Origin: Eleginops maclovinus | Lineage: Eukaryota; Chordata; Actinopteri; Perciformes; Eleginopidae | Assembly: GCF_036324505.1 (NCBI RefSeq) | Contig: NC_086357.1 | Span: 22,962,793-23,026,792 of the forward strand | DNA length: 64,000 nt | Direction of reading: 5' to 3' | In this document: piece by piece, positions 1 to 12,363 of the stretch | Position numbering within the stretch: the stretch's first letter is position 1 | Layout of the letters: every line of letters starts with the position of its first letter | Position numbers and translations under genes: made by a program | Notes under the pieces: model-generated | What the model saw: only the letters and a program-made list of their open reading frames with translations | The model's database searches: none | What the model was told of the DNA's origin: nothing

Positions 1-639
1 TTCTTTGAGCGCTTCTCTTGCCCCATAAACCCTATAAGAGAAAAGGGGGAAGCTGAGCTTGTTGAAAGGGTTAAGATGGGGTTAGTGGTAGAAAGAGGAA
101 GTTAAAAAGTAGAAGGATGTGAGGTAGGGTTATCTGGAAGTAGTTGACTGAGAGCCTGGTAGAAACTAAGAATTTGCATTGAGCAATGCCACAGATCAAG
201 ACGCTATATAACGTTAATAGATCCAAAGCGAAAGTTAAGGAGCATTTATTGACCAACAGCTGTAGAGTTTATGAATAAAAGAAAAGGCAACTCTTCCTTT
301 GAGATACGATCAAGTTTGGTGAACAAATCCTATTTCCTCGGCTTATTCAGCAGCCATTTTGTTTCATTTCTCTTATTCAAACTTTTTCACTAAAGTGATT
401 CAGCCACATGACATGTGGAGGGGAGGAAATTACAATATTACACAACATGTTCACTAGGAGATCTCGTCAGAGGCGATGATCCCTTCGTCACTTTCTATTC
501 CTCTGTTTCCCTCGGTCCCTCACACTTTCACTCACCACTTCTCTTTGTGTGACAGATAGGTGTTATTAAGTTACACAGAATATGCTATGCATCAGGTAAC
601 TTCCCGTGAATGCTACTTTGTCTGTTCTACCGTGAGCCT

Positions 640-645
<6 letters not shown>

Positions 646-669
<24 letters not shown>
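646..669. repeat. (TG)n microsatellite
   Basis: Uninterrupted TG run of about 24 bp in notch2 intron 2; a short CA run of similar length follows at about 790-815. Confidence 0.9.
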
Positions 670-670
<1 letters not shown>

Positions 671-1384
671 GCACATGTCAGACACGCTGTTTGGGGACTG
701 TGGGCGACAGAGCAGCCTGCTGCCTCTAAACCTGCCTCCCTCGAGGGGCTCAGGTAACATAATAGGAGAGAAACACAACACAGTAACTAAAACACACACA
801 CACACACACACACACAGCAGATGAATACTTCCTTTAATAACCATTCCAAATGAAAAAAAGATGCCTTTTTCACAAACAAGCAGACTTCGGGCATGTAAGA
901 ACATAAAGAGGAGAATCTGAGCTCGGCGTTATGAGCCACAGAGAGAGAACAGAGGAGGGGGAATTATGTGAAATTTACTCTCACACTTATTTGCTTTTAT
1001 TATTATTAATGCTCAACCCACCCCAAAGCAGCTTTAAGATATTATGAGCGCATGGGAAAGTAACACTTTAATCATGCCAGGCAGAAGTCTAACAGATCAA
1101 TCACGGCTGTGAAACTTCTGCCTGACGAGTGAGTCACACAATGTCCTCCAATCTTCAAGTACGATGAACAACACGTGACAGCGTATTCCCACACAAACCT
1201 TATGTTTGGTGCACAAATCTACCCTTAATCTGATGCAAAACAGCAAGAAACTCAACATAGAAGCAACACTGGTGAGGATCTAAAGGAATAATGTGTGTTT
1301 TTATATTTGATTAGACACGGCTTTACCATATTCCCCTTTCAGTTTACCAATATTTTATCTTTACTAATTGTGAACTAAATAGTT

Positions 1385-2005
1385 GATTTTTATTTTATGT
1401 ATTTATTTTGTACAAGGACCATGCACACATCCATCTGCACTCCTTAGGCAGGTACATAACAAACACTAAAACATTTCATACTCTCTATCACACAAACAAT
1501 ATTACTTTATTTATTTATCGTTTATTTGGTAGAGACAGATACAATTACATTGACAGACTGAAAACAGCTATCCAATGCAAGTATCATAGTGTTTGTAGCG
1601 AATGCTAGTTTGCAACACTCGTCCATAGAAGGGCTTTTATGGAACTAGAAAATTACAACAGTGAGGTAAAATAGAGTTAAACAGAATACAGCAAGATAGA
1701 ATAATGCATACATTCAAAACGTTAAAACTAGACATGGGTACATGTTTGTTGTTGGATTAACCAGGATTTGGTAGCTCTCTTAAAAGTGGTTAAGTTAGCA
1801 GCAGATTTCAAGTGATCAGGTAGCAAGTTCCAGGACTTTGTTCCTTTCATAGAAAAAGCTGTCTGAGCAAAAGTTGTATTTGCAGAATGGAACCTTACAG
1901 TTGCCACTAGAAGCTGCTCTGGTGGATCTGCCGCAGCTCTGTAATCTCTGGATGTATTTGCAGAGAGACTGAGGAGCAAGTCCGTTTACACATTTAAACA
2001 TATTA
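1385..2005 (-). mobile_element. LINE 3' end: reverse transcriptase C-terminus plus 3' UTR, decayed
   Basis: On the minus strand two overlapping frames (about 1816-2001 and 1728-1979) together give the usual C-terminal tail of fish non-LTR retrotransposon polymerases: FKCVNGLAPQSL in one frame, then AFSMKGTKSWNLLPDHLKSA and a K-rich end in the other. The 'lnGLAP ... lWNsLP..lR.a.sl..FK' pattern is diagnostic of this region. The frame change marks it as dead. The minus strand then runs into an A-rich 3' end near 1385. The 5' portion is missing, as is normal for LINE copies. The clade (Rex/L2/CR1-like) is not resolved. Confidence 0.65.
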
Positions 2006-3239
2006 AGTACAAGTCAATAAAATAGTACAGTTCAAATATAACTGTATCATGTACTATGATGTCAGTGTAGCCCAAGCCTGATCTTGTTCCATAGAGCTAC
2101 ATTAGTGTACAAAAGTAAACAATAAAAACACACTAATTATTGAGTTACATAACACGATCACCACAGGCTCTTCAGTTTATTTTAAATTGAATCCACATAC
2201 ACTGCTTGCCTGCCAGAAATACAGCCCAACATACCATGCCACTGATGAAGTGCACAATTTGCTCCAGTTGAGTAAAAGTTGCTTCATTATTGTTGTTCTA
2301 ATATGAAACTATACATCTGCTGACTTGTTTTTCAACATGTGCGGCTTAAGAAGGAAATAGTGGCTGAGAGGAAGAGACAGGAAAGACTCGTTGGAAAGTC
2401 CTAAAAGACAGACTAGCACTTTGTTGGTTGGGATTTTTTTCTTGGGATTTTTTTGGACATTTGCAAAAAACAAGAACCAACTTTTTTTTAAAACAACATT
2501 TTTAAAGTTTATTTTCTTAACACGTTCTCTAAAAATCCGCTATTTGCAGACACTCGTGGTGCTGGTAAACAGATAAACAAGTTGGCAGATTAGTGACGTA
2601 TGATCTTCAAAGAAAAACAGACCTTATGCCTCTTCACCTTAACTCTGTCAGATTAGACATGGCCACCCTCCCTCTTCCCTGTCTCCGTCCCTGTATCAGC
2701 ATGTCTGCAGTGCAACCCCCTACACACCCCTCAACACATGCCTTTACACAAACATACACACATACACACCACACTCACATAAATACACAAACACAAAGAT
2801 GTCCCTCCCCACTCGGAACACAAACACAGCTTGGTCATGATATCACAACAAGACGGCCGTCGTGGGAATTAGGAGAGCTTTCTCCTCCTGGAGATCCTCC
2901 CCGCCCCCCCCCCCCCCTGTCTGAAAGAGTAATGACATGGCCCTCTGCCCCGCGACATACATCACATTAGCGGACTGTCACACAAAGAACTCCGTGTCCA
3001 GGTTAACACACGGTTTGCGTTTCACTGGGAATATTTCACACATTTTCACTGTTAAAAATATGGGGAACATGAGAGGCATTTTCAGAGCGAGAAAGGACAT
3101 CTGAAACTTGGGGTTAGTTTTGTGCTCAGCTTGATTACAGGTGTTTTGAGCTTTAAATAAATGCCATTCACATTATTATTTTTTTATTTAAATGTCTAAA
3201 GATTTGTATCTTTCACGGTCAAAATGTATATATTTTGTT

Positions 3240-3347
3240 TGTTTATTATTCACTCTTTATTTTCACATTGCTATGCCTTGTTTTAACATGCTGCTGTGAC
3301 GAATTTGTTTTCCCTATTTGGGATTAATAAAGTAAATCTTATTTTAG
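3240..3347 (+). repeat. LINE-type 3' tail
   Basis: Ends in ccctatttgggattaataaagt, the 'TTTGGGATTAATAAAG' 3'-terminal signature common to fish non-LTR retrotransposons. Related tails occur at about 39640-39910 on the plus strand and at about 36798-36840 and 50625-50690 on the minus strand. No coding part is attached. Confidence 0.45.
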
Positions 3348-3705
3348 GAGGTTACTAAATGCACAAATGAAGGAGTTGTTTTTCAGTTTCCGAACTTTGA
3401 CGTCATTGCGCAAATCCCAAAGTGCTGACAGGGAAGATGCATAGGTAAGCTTTATGAAATCGCTGCCACCCAACCGGTGTTGACAAAACCAAATGCCATG
3501 GCGTCAGGAAGCGATACCTCCCTGTCCTTCAGGTTTCACTGGCAGATAGAGAGCTCTTTATCGGCCCCGGGCTGTATCAATAGAGCCCGAGGCAGACAGA
3601 CAAGGCTGTGCATGATCCACATTACTGTCAGGGAGTGTCTCACTGAGGAAGCCATAACCCAACACACTGAAACACCAGTCTGTCACTGAACGCAACACAT
3701 AGTCT

Positions 3706-3866
<161 letters not shown>

Positions 3867-3919
3867 CTCTACTTTCAAGAGCAACTCAGCAGAGGGTTTC
3901 TGCAGCCAAAGTCATCTAT

Positions 3920-4480
3920 GGGATTCTTTGTTTTGCTCCATGAGTTCTTTTTCCCTCCTCTACCACCCCCCCGAACCCCATCCTTCTCTTACTCTGTGCA
4001 ATTTCCTGGAGCCCTTCTTTCCCTCTCTTTCTCACTCCTCCACCTCTCATTTCTAACCAACTCTGGAGGTGTCAGGTTTCTACAGCTGGTTCACATTAGC
4101 GCCCCCATCTCACGCACACCCCTCCCTCACTCGCTCTCTCTCCCTCTCTCTGCACCACTTCTCTCCTTCGTCCTCCTCCTCTACCTCATGCTGACCTCTG
4201 CCTGTCCTGGCTGGTTGTGGGGGCTTCAATGAGCAGAGAGGGGTGTGTTGGTTTTTACTCACTCGTGTAATGTCTCCCCTCCCTTCCTTCATTCCTAATT
4301 ATTATGTCCGGACCTTCCATACTTTCTCCTCCCATTCCAAATCCCCAATTCCCCTTTTCTTTTGTGCCAGTTCTCGCCTCCTACCTCTTCACCTTCCTCT
4401 CCTCAAAAACAACCCTGCCGCCGCTACCGCCGCCTCCTCCTCCTCCTCCAACTATTCTAGTCTCGGCAGCGCTTAATAAC
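3920..4480 (+). repeat. pyrimidine-rich (C/T) tract
   Basis: About 550 bp in which the plus strand is dominated by C and T, with runs such as CCTCCTCCTCCTCC near 4432-4450. This creates long low-complexity open frames rich in Pro, Ser and Leu that have no recognisable domain. I regard it as simple-sequence DNA in an intron. Confidence 0.5.
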
Positions 4481-7400
4481 TTCATCATGCTCTCCCCCTG
4501 CGGCCATCGCACAGACACAGTGTGAGAGTTGTGGGAGAGCATGAACCAGCTCACATTTCAATCCCTGGATCATTCCCCGGCTTGGCAAGAGCATAGGTGG
4601 CCTATTCACTGTACTGGAGTCCTGTGTGTGCGTGCGTGGGCGTCACAAGTCAAGTGCAAAACACGTTACTGACTAAGAAATCCTTTGCTTCCCAGAGACA
4701 TTGTAGCTGCTCGATGTCTGGTAGATAACTTCAGGAGACCTGCCATGAAGACAGTCCCTAGCACTCCATCAGAGCCAGAAATTATAATCAAAAACACACA
4801 TGGGTTTTGTTTTGAAACAACAGTTCAGGGCTGGGCGATATGCTTGAAATCAATTTCACATCTTCCTAAAATATTGATATGATCCCACGGTACAATAAAT
4901 CTATACATAATCACAAACTAAATAATCAATCTGATCTTCAAAGCAAGTCATAATGATGTGAAACTCAAGATCAAAACCTTTCTTCAGACGTTGTATGACA
5001 TGGCTGGTGGAGATGAATGTTTACCGTCATATCAGAACCAGAAGTAGCACAGACAGGAGTTGGAGTTTTTTTACCTCAAACTTGAACGAAGGAGCTTACA
5101 ATAATAGTGTGAGTGTTCTACAGTTTATCTGGATAGCAAGTTACACCAGCATGTGCCGGTATCTGTTCTACCTCGACTCTCTACCCCTAAAATAAAGCTG
5201 AAATGTGTGTGTGCTTGTGTGTTTTCTTTTACTGTCAAATGATCTCCTCTCTTGTGTTTCACTGAGGGCGGGCTATGGACAGAGCAGAGAGGAGGCACTC
5301 AAATACACAGCACTGGTTGATCTCGCTACTAAGAGAAGTTGCTGTTTTGCCAATGTAAGGCTGGAAAAACATTCATCCAGGCTGGAGACGCAAAGTGAGA
5401 GTAGAAGAGCTGTGAGTAAAGAAAAGTCTGCTCACCGCTAGGCTTTCATGCAGTGTAAAATACCATAGGCTTAAGCTAACAGTGATGACTAGCCAGGTGA
5501 TTTACAGAGGCATTGATGCTGAAAGTATTGAAATTTGACCTGAAGCATAAAGTAAGGCAGAGGACATAACGAGATCAAGAGCGCCACATGTGTGGGATTA
5601 TGTGAATCTCCTTTCAATCTCAATTACTCTCTCCATTGCCATTTTTAAACATTAACAGTCATAAGTGGCCAACCTAAGAGGAATATATGCAAAAGCCTGA
5701 CCGAAATGCAAAATAGGCTCCTCAAAAATGCTACTGCCTTAACCGAAGCACTACATCCAGGAAGAGCACAAGAAAAACAGATATCACACAAAGAAATCCC
5801 TCTCTACTGTCGCAGAGTAGTGTGTCGTTAGCTCTGTGAATGGTGTTCTGGCAGCGGGGGAACCAGAGAGACCCATACATCAGCTATAGTGCCGCAGTAG
5901 AGAAAATTGAAATACACCTAAACATAGAAGTCAAACTATGGTGGACGCCAGATTATGAATGTGTTACTTAAAAAGTCATTGCCGTTTTAGGTGGAAGGAG
6001 GCTTGTGGCACAGTCTCCCCAGCATAGTTTTTTTCTTCTTCTTTAGCAGTAAAGCAGAGGCATCAGGAATCACTTCAGAGAGGAAGCGTGCAGAAGGAAG
6101 TGTGAGACTGAAAATGTAAAGAAATAAAGTCAAAACAACAGTCAAACTGAAAGGAAAAAGGAAGGTGGCATGCAAAAAAACAGAAAAGTAATGATAGAGT
6201 GAGTGAGTGAAAAGCATCAGTGTAGGCAGAATAAAAGGCATGCAGGGCAGGGTGGAGTCCAAATGAGGGACATGTGGTAAAATCTCAGGCTGTGTTTAGA
6301 AACATGATCAAAAAGACTCATCACAGCGGCTGTGGTGCGCAGCAGAGGACCCATTTTCTCTCCGAGCACTCCATCTGCCTGCCTCGCTATCTTGTTCTGT
6401 CATTATCCGCTTTTTCGGTCGTTTAATGTGGAATCTCCAACAGATGCTCTGTCAGCTACTTCTTTTTTTATAGAACTGTATAGCATAAAAGATTGAGCAT
6501 GTTTATTCGAGACCAAAAATGTTCAATAAAGGAACTTCCCACTCGCACATGACCCCACGGGAAATGACAGGAGTGTCTTTTATGACTGATAAAACCTCAA
6601 CTCGAACCTGATTAAACACAAGTGGTAACAGTTGCTTTACGCTGTTGCCTGATCTGACTGAGGATAAAACCTCACACTGCTCGGACACGAGGGTGGATGT
6701 ATGGAGAACACGTGACCTGGTGACAGACCTGATGTGCTTTTGCCCCCATGGTGTCATCGTCAGTGTGTGACAGGTAGCCACTTGTCACCCTACTGTATGT
6801 GGGTTTATGGTCTGGTTGCCACATTCCACACCCTTTTGTCAGGCTTCCTCTTTCAGAGAATGGGTTTGACTCTCCAAGCAGCCTGATGTGCATCTGCATG
6901 TTTGTTTGTTTTAACCTTTTGTTTGTTGATCTGACCCCGTCTTTTGTTGCGTTGATCCTCAAAAGAGAGGGTCAAAAACCAGCGACCCTTGACAGCGAAC
7001 CCTGTTATTACTGGTGCTGAAAGGATCAGTCCATTAATGAAATGACAGGTAATTAAATGATAATTATGGAGGTACTTGATTAATTAGTTTATTGTTTTTA
7101 GGTAAGTCATCAAAACAAAGAAGCTAGTAAGAGCTTCTAACATGTCAGGGCATGACTGGACTCGCAGATTTTCTAGTTTGTTTATTTAAAAACTGGAAAT
7201 TAAATGTCTTTGTGTTTAGTCTGTTGGACAAACTCAAAAATCCCCAGGGTCTGAGGAACTCGGATCACCATTTTTTAAAACAACAACTGATTCATCTAAA
7301 GATTTATTTAATGATCCGTGAAGAATCAACGTATTTGCAGGCGTGGTTGGCACTGAAAAGCAGTCCTCCCATAACGCTGTACATTTAGACATGTGATTTT

Positions 7401-7809
7401 AAATCATTTTGTACCATTATTATTATTATAACTATAGCTCTGTACGAAATAGTTGAAAGCTACGGCAGACTACAAATAAAAAACACATCAGAAACTTTGC
7501 TTAAGAACTTTGCCCCCCAAACTAACAAAAAACCATGCGATCTAGAAAAAGCCAATTGGTTCTTTTTGATGCTCTACACATTGACCCTCAGGTGGTGCCT
7601 AGAAGAGCTCTGGTGTTGCACGTTCACTTTTTTAAATATATAAAGGGAAAGCCCTGGGGTCTTATCATCTGGGCCCTTAGACACACACTCGAGAGACACA
7701 TGTGACTTTTCCATGACCACCGTATTTAAACTGTACATGACACGACATCTCTGAACTTCAGACCTCTCTGTGCCAGCATGTGAACTCGCCCAGAGCTCAA
7801 GGTGCCTCT

Positions 7810-8039
<230 letters not shown>

Positions 8040-8320
8040 ATCTCTTATCACTGTGGTTCCTGTCCAAACCACACGTACAGGGCTGTTAGCCAGGCTGTGG
8101 GAAGGAGATAAGTGTTCGGAGAGTTAGAGTGGGAAATCACTGCCGGTGCTACAAATCTCCCACTCAGGTGGTTGTTCACTTTAGTTCGGATCTTGTGCCT
8201 AACCCATTTAAGAAAAAGGAGGTGTGGAGCGGAGAGGAGAGGCTGGTTTGAATAACTTTCTCCCATCCTTCTTTCATGGTGTGTCATCCCACCACTGTGA
8301 GTATGTGGACGTTAAATTAC

Positions 8321-8734
8321 CAGTGGTGTTGAGTAGCTAAGTACATTACTTAAGTTTGATTTTGAGGTCCCATTTTAAGTTACTTTGTACTTCTACTCCA
8401 CTACAATTCATGAAATACCTTCAGTTACTTTAGCGATAGAGATTAATAATAGTAAAAATACAAAAAATGTATCAACACTTTAGATACACCTCGATTAAAT
8501 TGACAACATGATAACATATCTAAAATCAATTCCTAGCTAGATAAACGCATCAATAACTACAATCAAAACATATCATAAATACGATTGGACTTTAAGTATG
8601 TTTAGATGCCAATACTTTTTACTTGAGTAACATTTGAAATACTGAACTTTATAGTGTAACAGAGTATTCCTACACTGTGGTACTTTACTTTACTTAGGTA
8701 CAAGATCTACTACAAGTACTTCTTCCCCCTCTGG
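8321..8734. mobile_element. non-autonomous DNA transposon (TACTTTTACTT family), copy A
   Basis: Begins CAGTGGTGTTGAGTAGCTAA and ends ..AAGTACTTCTTCCCCCTCTGG. Inside are the family hallmarks ACTTCTACTCCACTACA and repeated 'TTTTTACTTGAGTAACATTT' and 'GTGGTACTTTACTTT' blocks, also found at about 19409, 22939 and 32331. It has no coding capacity. CAGTGGTG..CACCACTG-type ends suggest an hAT-like MITE; the family name is not claimed. Confidence 0.6.
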
Positions 8735-11700
8735 AAATAAGAGTATGTTTTCTCTGAGGCACAAGGTGACGAAAAGGGGACTTGGACTGTTAGACAAAGC
8801 TCTGCAAACACACAGATGAATGAGAGATGGATCAGGTACGACTATAAAAATGTTTTTAAAGAAAGGATCTTGACAATAATGGGGTTGTGGGAGATGGATT
8901 AAGAGGCCTGGTGAGTTGTCCATAGGCTTCTAAATCTCTGAAGCACAGGGAGGGACAGAGGCATGGATGGATGAGTGACAGATTGATGAAGGAGGCGTAG
9001 CAAGACGGAAATTACAATCCTCTTTCTGCTCTGCTTCTCCCTCGTCGACCCCCCCCTGGCTGCTCTCTCATCATTAGTAAGGAGTTGTGCTCCGAGGCAT
9101 TCCTTCTCGAGTTACCTGAAAAGAGACATCCTCTTTTCTTTTGGCCCTTTCTCTTCCTCTGTCTACCCTGCAGGCAAATTCTATCTGTCAGATCAAACAG
9201 ACAGCATGTCCACACAACACAGGGACTCTCTTCCCTTTATTCTCAAGAAAACCTTCTTTTTTTTTCAACAAATGTAAAAAGGCATGACAGGGACTGCAAG
9301 AGAAAAAGGTAGGGAGGGGGAAAAAAGGCATCGAGAGGAAGGGAGTTAATCAGTTTGCACCATGGCCCAAAAGCAGACAAAGAGATCTTGTTCTGGAGAT
9401 AAATAGGGTTTGGAGAACGCCATGTGCACAGCTTCACTGTAGCTCTGACTGCTCAGGTATTCAGTCAGTGACTCAGACTTCATGTTAGTGTCAGTAATCC
9501 TCCGTGGCTCAAAAACAAGAGCACTGTTTCTATTATCAGAGCCAAGACTTCATTAGAAATGATTCAGAAGGCTTTTTAGTATTGAGTAACAAACACACAT
9601 ATTTGGCAAACTTGAAACAGGCAGAACTTCCCACAGAAACACACTCTCACACTCACAGGAGCTGATGGCTTGCTGTGTCACCGGTTAGACAGCTTTTCCT
9701 CCACCCTGCCCTGCTAGTCAGCTAGTCGACCTCTCCCATGCACTTTAAAGTCACCCACATGTTTCATGTCAAAAAGAGACACCTGAGCTTCCTGTGCAAA
9801 CACACACTTTTTAAATATGTGTCATTGCCTGAGTCCATGATACTGATTTGTATGCACACATCTTAAAAATGTTTTCTTAAATGAAAAAAGTTTCAAAGCC
9901 TAAAATAGAAAAAGTCTCTAAAATGAATTCAAAGATGTAAAACAGAGACCTACACACTAGAGCAGGGGTCCTGTGAACACACTTTAGGGTAAATGAACCC
10001 CTATGGAGAGCTGTGATGAAAGCTGCTTAAAGCATGTTCAAGTATAAAGCATAATTTGCCTACATTTGATTGATTTTATCAACTTAAAACTTAACTTATG
10101 AGGCAACATACCTCACCTCTAGTGACGGGCACAGTCCTTCGTATGGTTTTCTGTATGTGGCCCTGTAAGTTTGGACACGCCCGCACTAGAATAATGTTCT
10201 ATTTTCCAGAGTTTCCAAGATGTATGGGAACTCAGAAAAGGCAGGGGAGCCAATTTGCACGGAAGCTCATCCTGTTGCCAACCAAAACAGGGCCTCTTCT
10301 CCAGTGTGTGCAGCGGTTTCATTTCGAACATCAAAAACAACAACTGTTGAACAGACGTTATTTTTTGTACTGTTTTTAGATCAACTGAAAAAAAGTCAAA
10401 CGGTTAAATGTGTCTCAGCATTATAAACAGTCTGGCTAATTGTTCATTAGCAAAGCCTTATAAACAGATGTAACCGTCCCCATATTAAATGTTTCATTAC
10501 ACAGTTCCCTGCAGTCCGACCCCATGTGTACTCTATTAGGCTGGTCAGGGCCAAAAGGCCAGAGCGACTGTTTACTTACAATCGGCCGCATTTAATAAAC
10601 CGAGCAGACGAATAAACACATAATTTGATTTTTACACAATGAGCCTTTTGACCAGCAGCACGCTGCAGATGGGAGCAGACAGAGGCAAGTGCGTGCGTTT
10701 GTGTAGTTGTACATGTTTGCATGTGAGGAGAAAAAAAAAAGACTGACGCCTTAATTGGTCTAACAGTAGGCCTGCGCTCTGTCAGCTGATTCTTCCAAAC
10801 TGAGAGACTCTTCTTTGTGTGTCTTCAGGACTCTGCTGTGTTTGTTTTATCTTCAATATCATCATTTAATACATTGAGGAAACACACCCACTGACTTCAG
10901 GAATGGAGACAGTTTGGCTGGGCACAAATATGAGTAAACACAGCCGGTAGTCTCACACTTCCTCAAAATGAAAAATGACTCATTTACCTAGCACAAAAAA
11001 ACAAATGCGTCATTTTTTTATTTAAATTTGCAATCAAACAGAGGTAAAAGTAGAACAAACAGCACACAAATGAAACCTTAGAGGATGTGATAAAAGCTTG
11101 ATCATAAAATGATTTGAATGTTGTTTCAGAGACGCATGCTAGCAGGCATGAAGCCAAATCTCTACGATACTGTAGGTCTGTCTCCCCGTGGTAGGAACAC
11201 ATCTGTGGATTTAAGTCTCGTTTTTTTATGAAGACCTGTTATTTGAAAGTAATTTATCCTAGAAAATCTAATTATTTTTCATCCTTCCTAAACATTTCCA
11301 ACATTAAGACAGGCTAAAGTGAGCCGTCCTTTAACATGTCCTCCTAGCCTGTGTTTCATCACTTACTCATTAACCTGCACACACACTAGTCCAAATGCAG
11401 CAGGATGAAGTTGACGTAATGAGTCTACGTTCTCTCACACACATGCAGAGACAATAGCCTGCTTTGCACCTGCAGGGCAACCCGACCTTCAATTAAACAG
11501 GGGGATGTCACACAACTGATTAAGGAATGTGCATTCTCCATCACTTTTTTTTTTTTTACAGAAACAGCAGTGTTGAAATTCCAAAAGCTCTGGGAACAGA
11601 CACACGGTGCGATTCACAGCACTTTTAATGAAATATGAGCAGGTTCATGAACCAGCTATGGTGTGTTTTCGTAGGGAATTTGGCTTGGGAGTGGCAATGC

Positions 11701-12363
11701 AATTATAAAGATAGCTCCATCTTAATTACTAACTAGGCTAAGCTGTCAGAAAGTGGAAGGCACAGATCAAACAGGCCACTGCTCTCCTTTACACTACCAC
11801 ACTTCTCCCTTCATGACCTGATTGCACCACCGGTAGTAGATTTGCCTTCCTTGCAGGTAATTTCAAGTTTCCACAACATCATGCTGTGTGCCAACACACC
11901 GACATGATTAGGCTGCTTGTCATTTTGAATCACCCAACCACATTTTGGATTGTTTTTCTTATAAATGATACTGAGGTTATTCTCTCATGAAGTCATCTCA
12001 TCTCCCTAAGCTATAACAAATCAGTGGGCAGTAAAATGTGTTTGTAACCCAAGAAGGCAAGTTACAAAACCCCGGATCTGTCCTACATAACATCTTGGAG
12101 GTGGAAATGTGTGTGTTGGTATTGTTCCCAGTCCTGCTGTACTTTGTCAGACAGAGCAGTCTTTTATTGCCTCTTTCGTGTCTGAGCAAAACCTCAAGGT
12201 CCCATGGACAGGCCAGGGTCGATCTGAAAACCCTTTTTTTGTTCTGGCTTTCACATCCAACTATCTCTGTATGCGGGGATTCTATTCCAGTGATCACCTT
12301 TGTGTTGGGATCCCAGCATGTATTAAACTAAAGAGCCTTCGTGACCTAGATAGTGGATCTTAC

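Noticed and set aside
3918..4525. Pro/Ser/Leu-rich plus-strand ORFs
   Set aside because: They arise from a C/T-rich tract, have no domain, and lie inside the notch2 intron.
9012..9437. Overlapping ORFs on both strands near 9.0-9.4 kb, considered as notch2 exon 3
   Set aside because: No EGF cysteine spacing on the minus strand and no matching splice borders.
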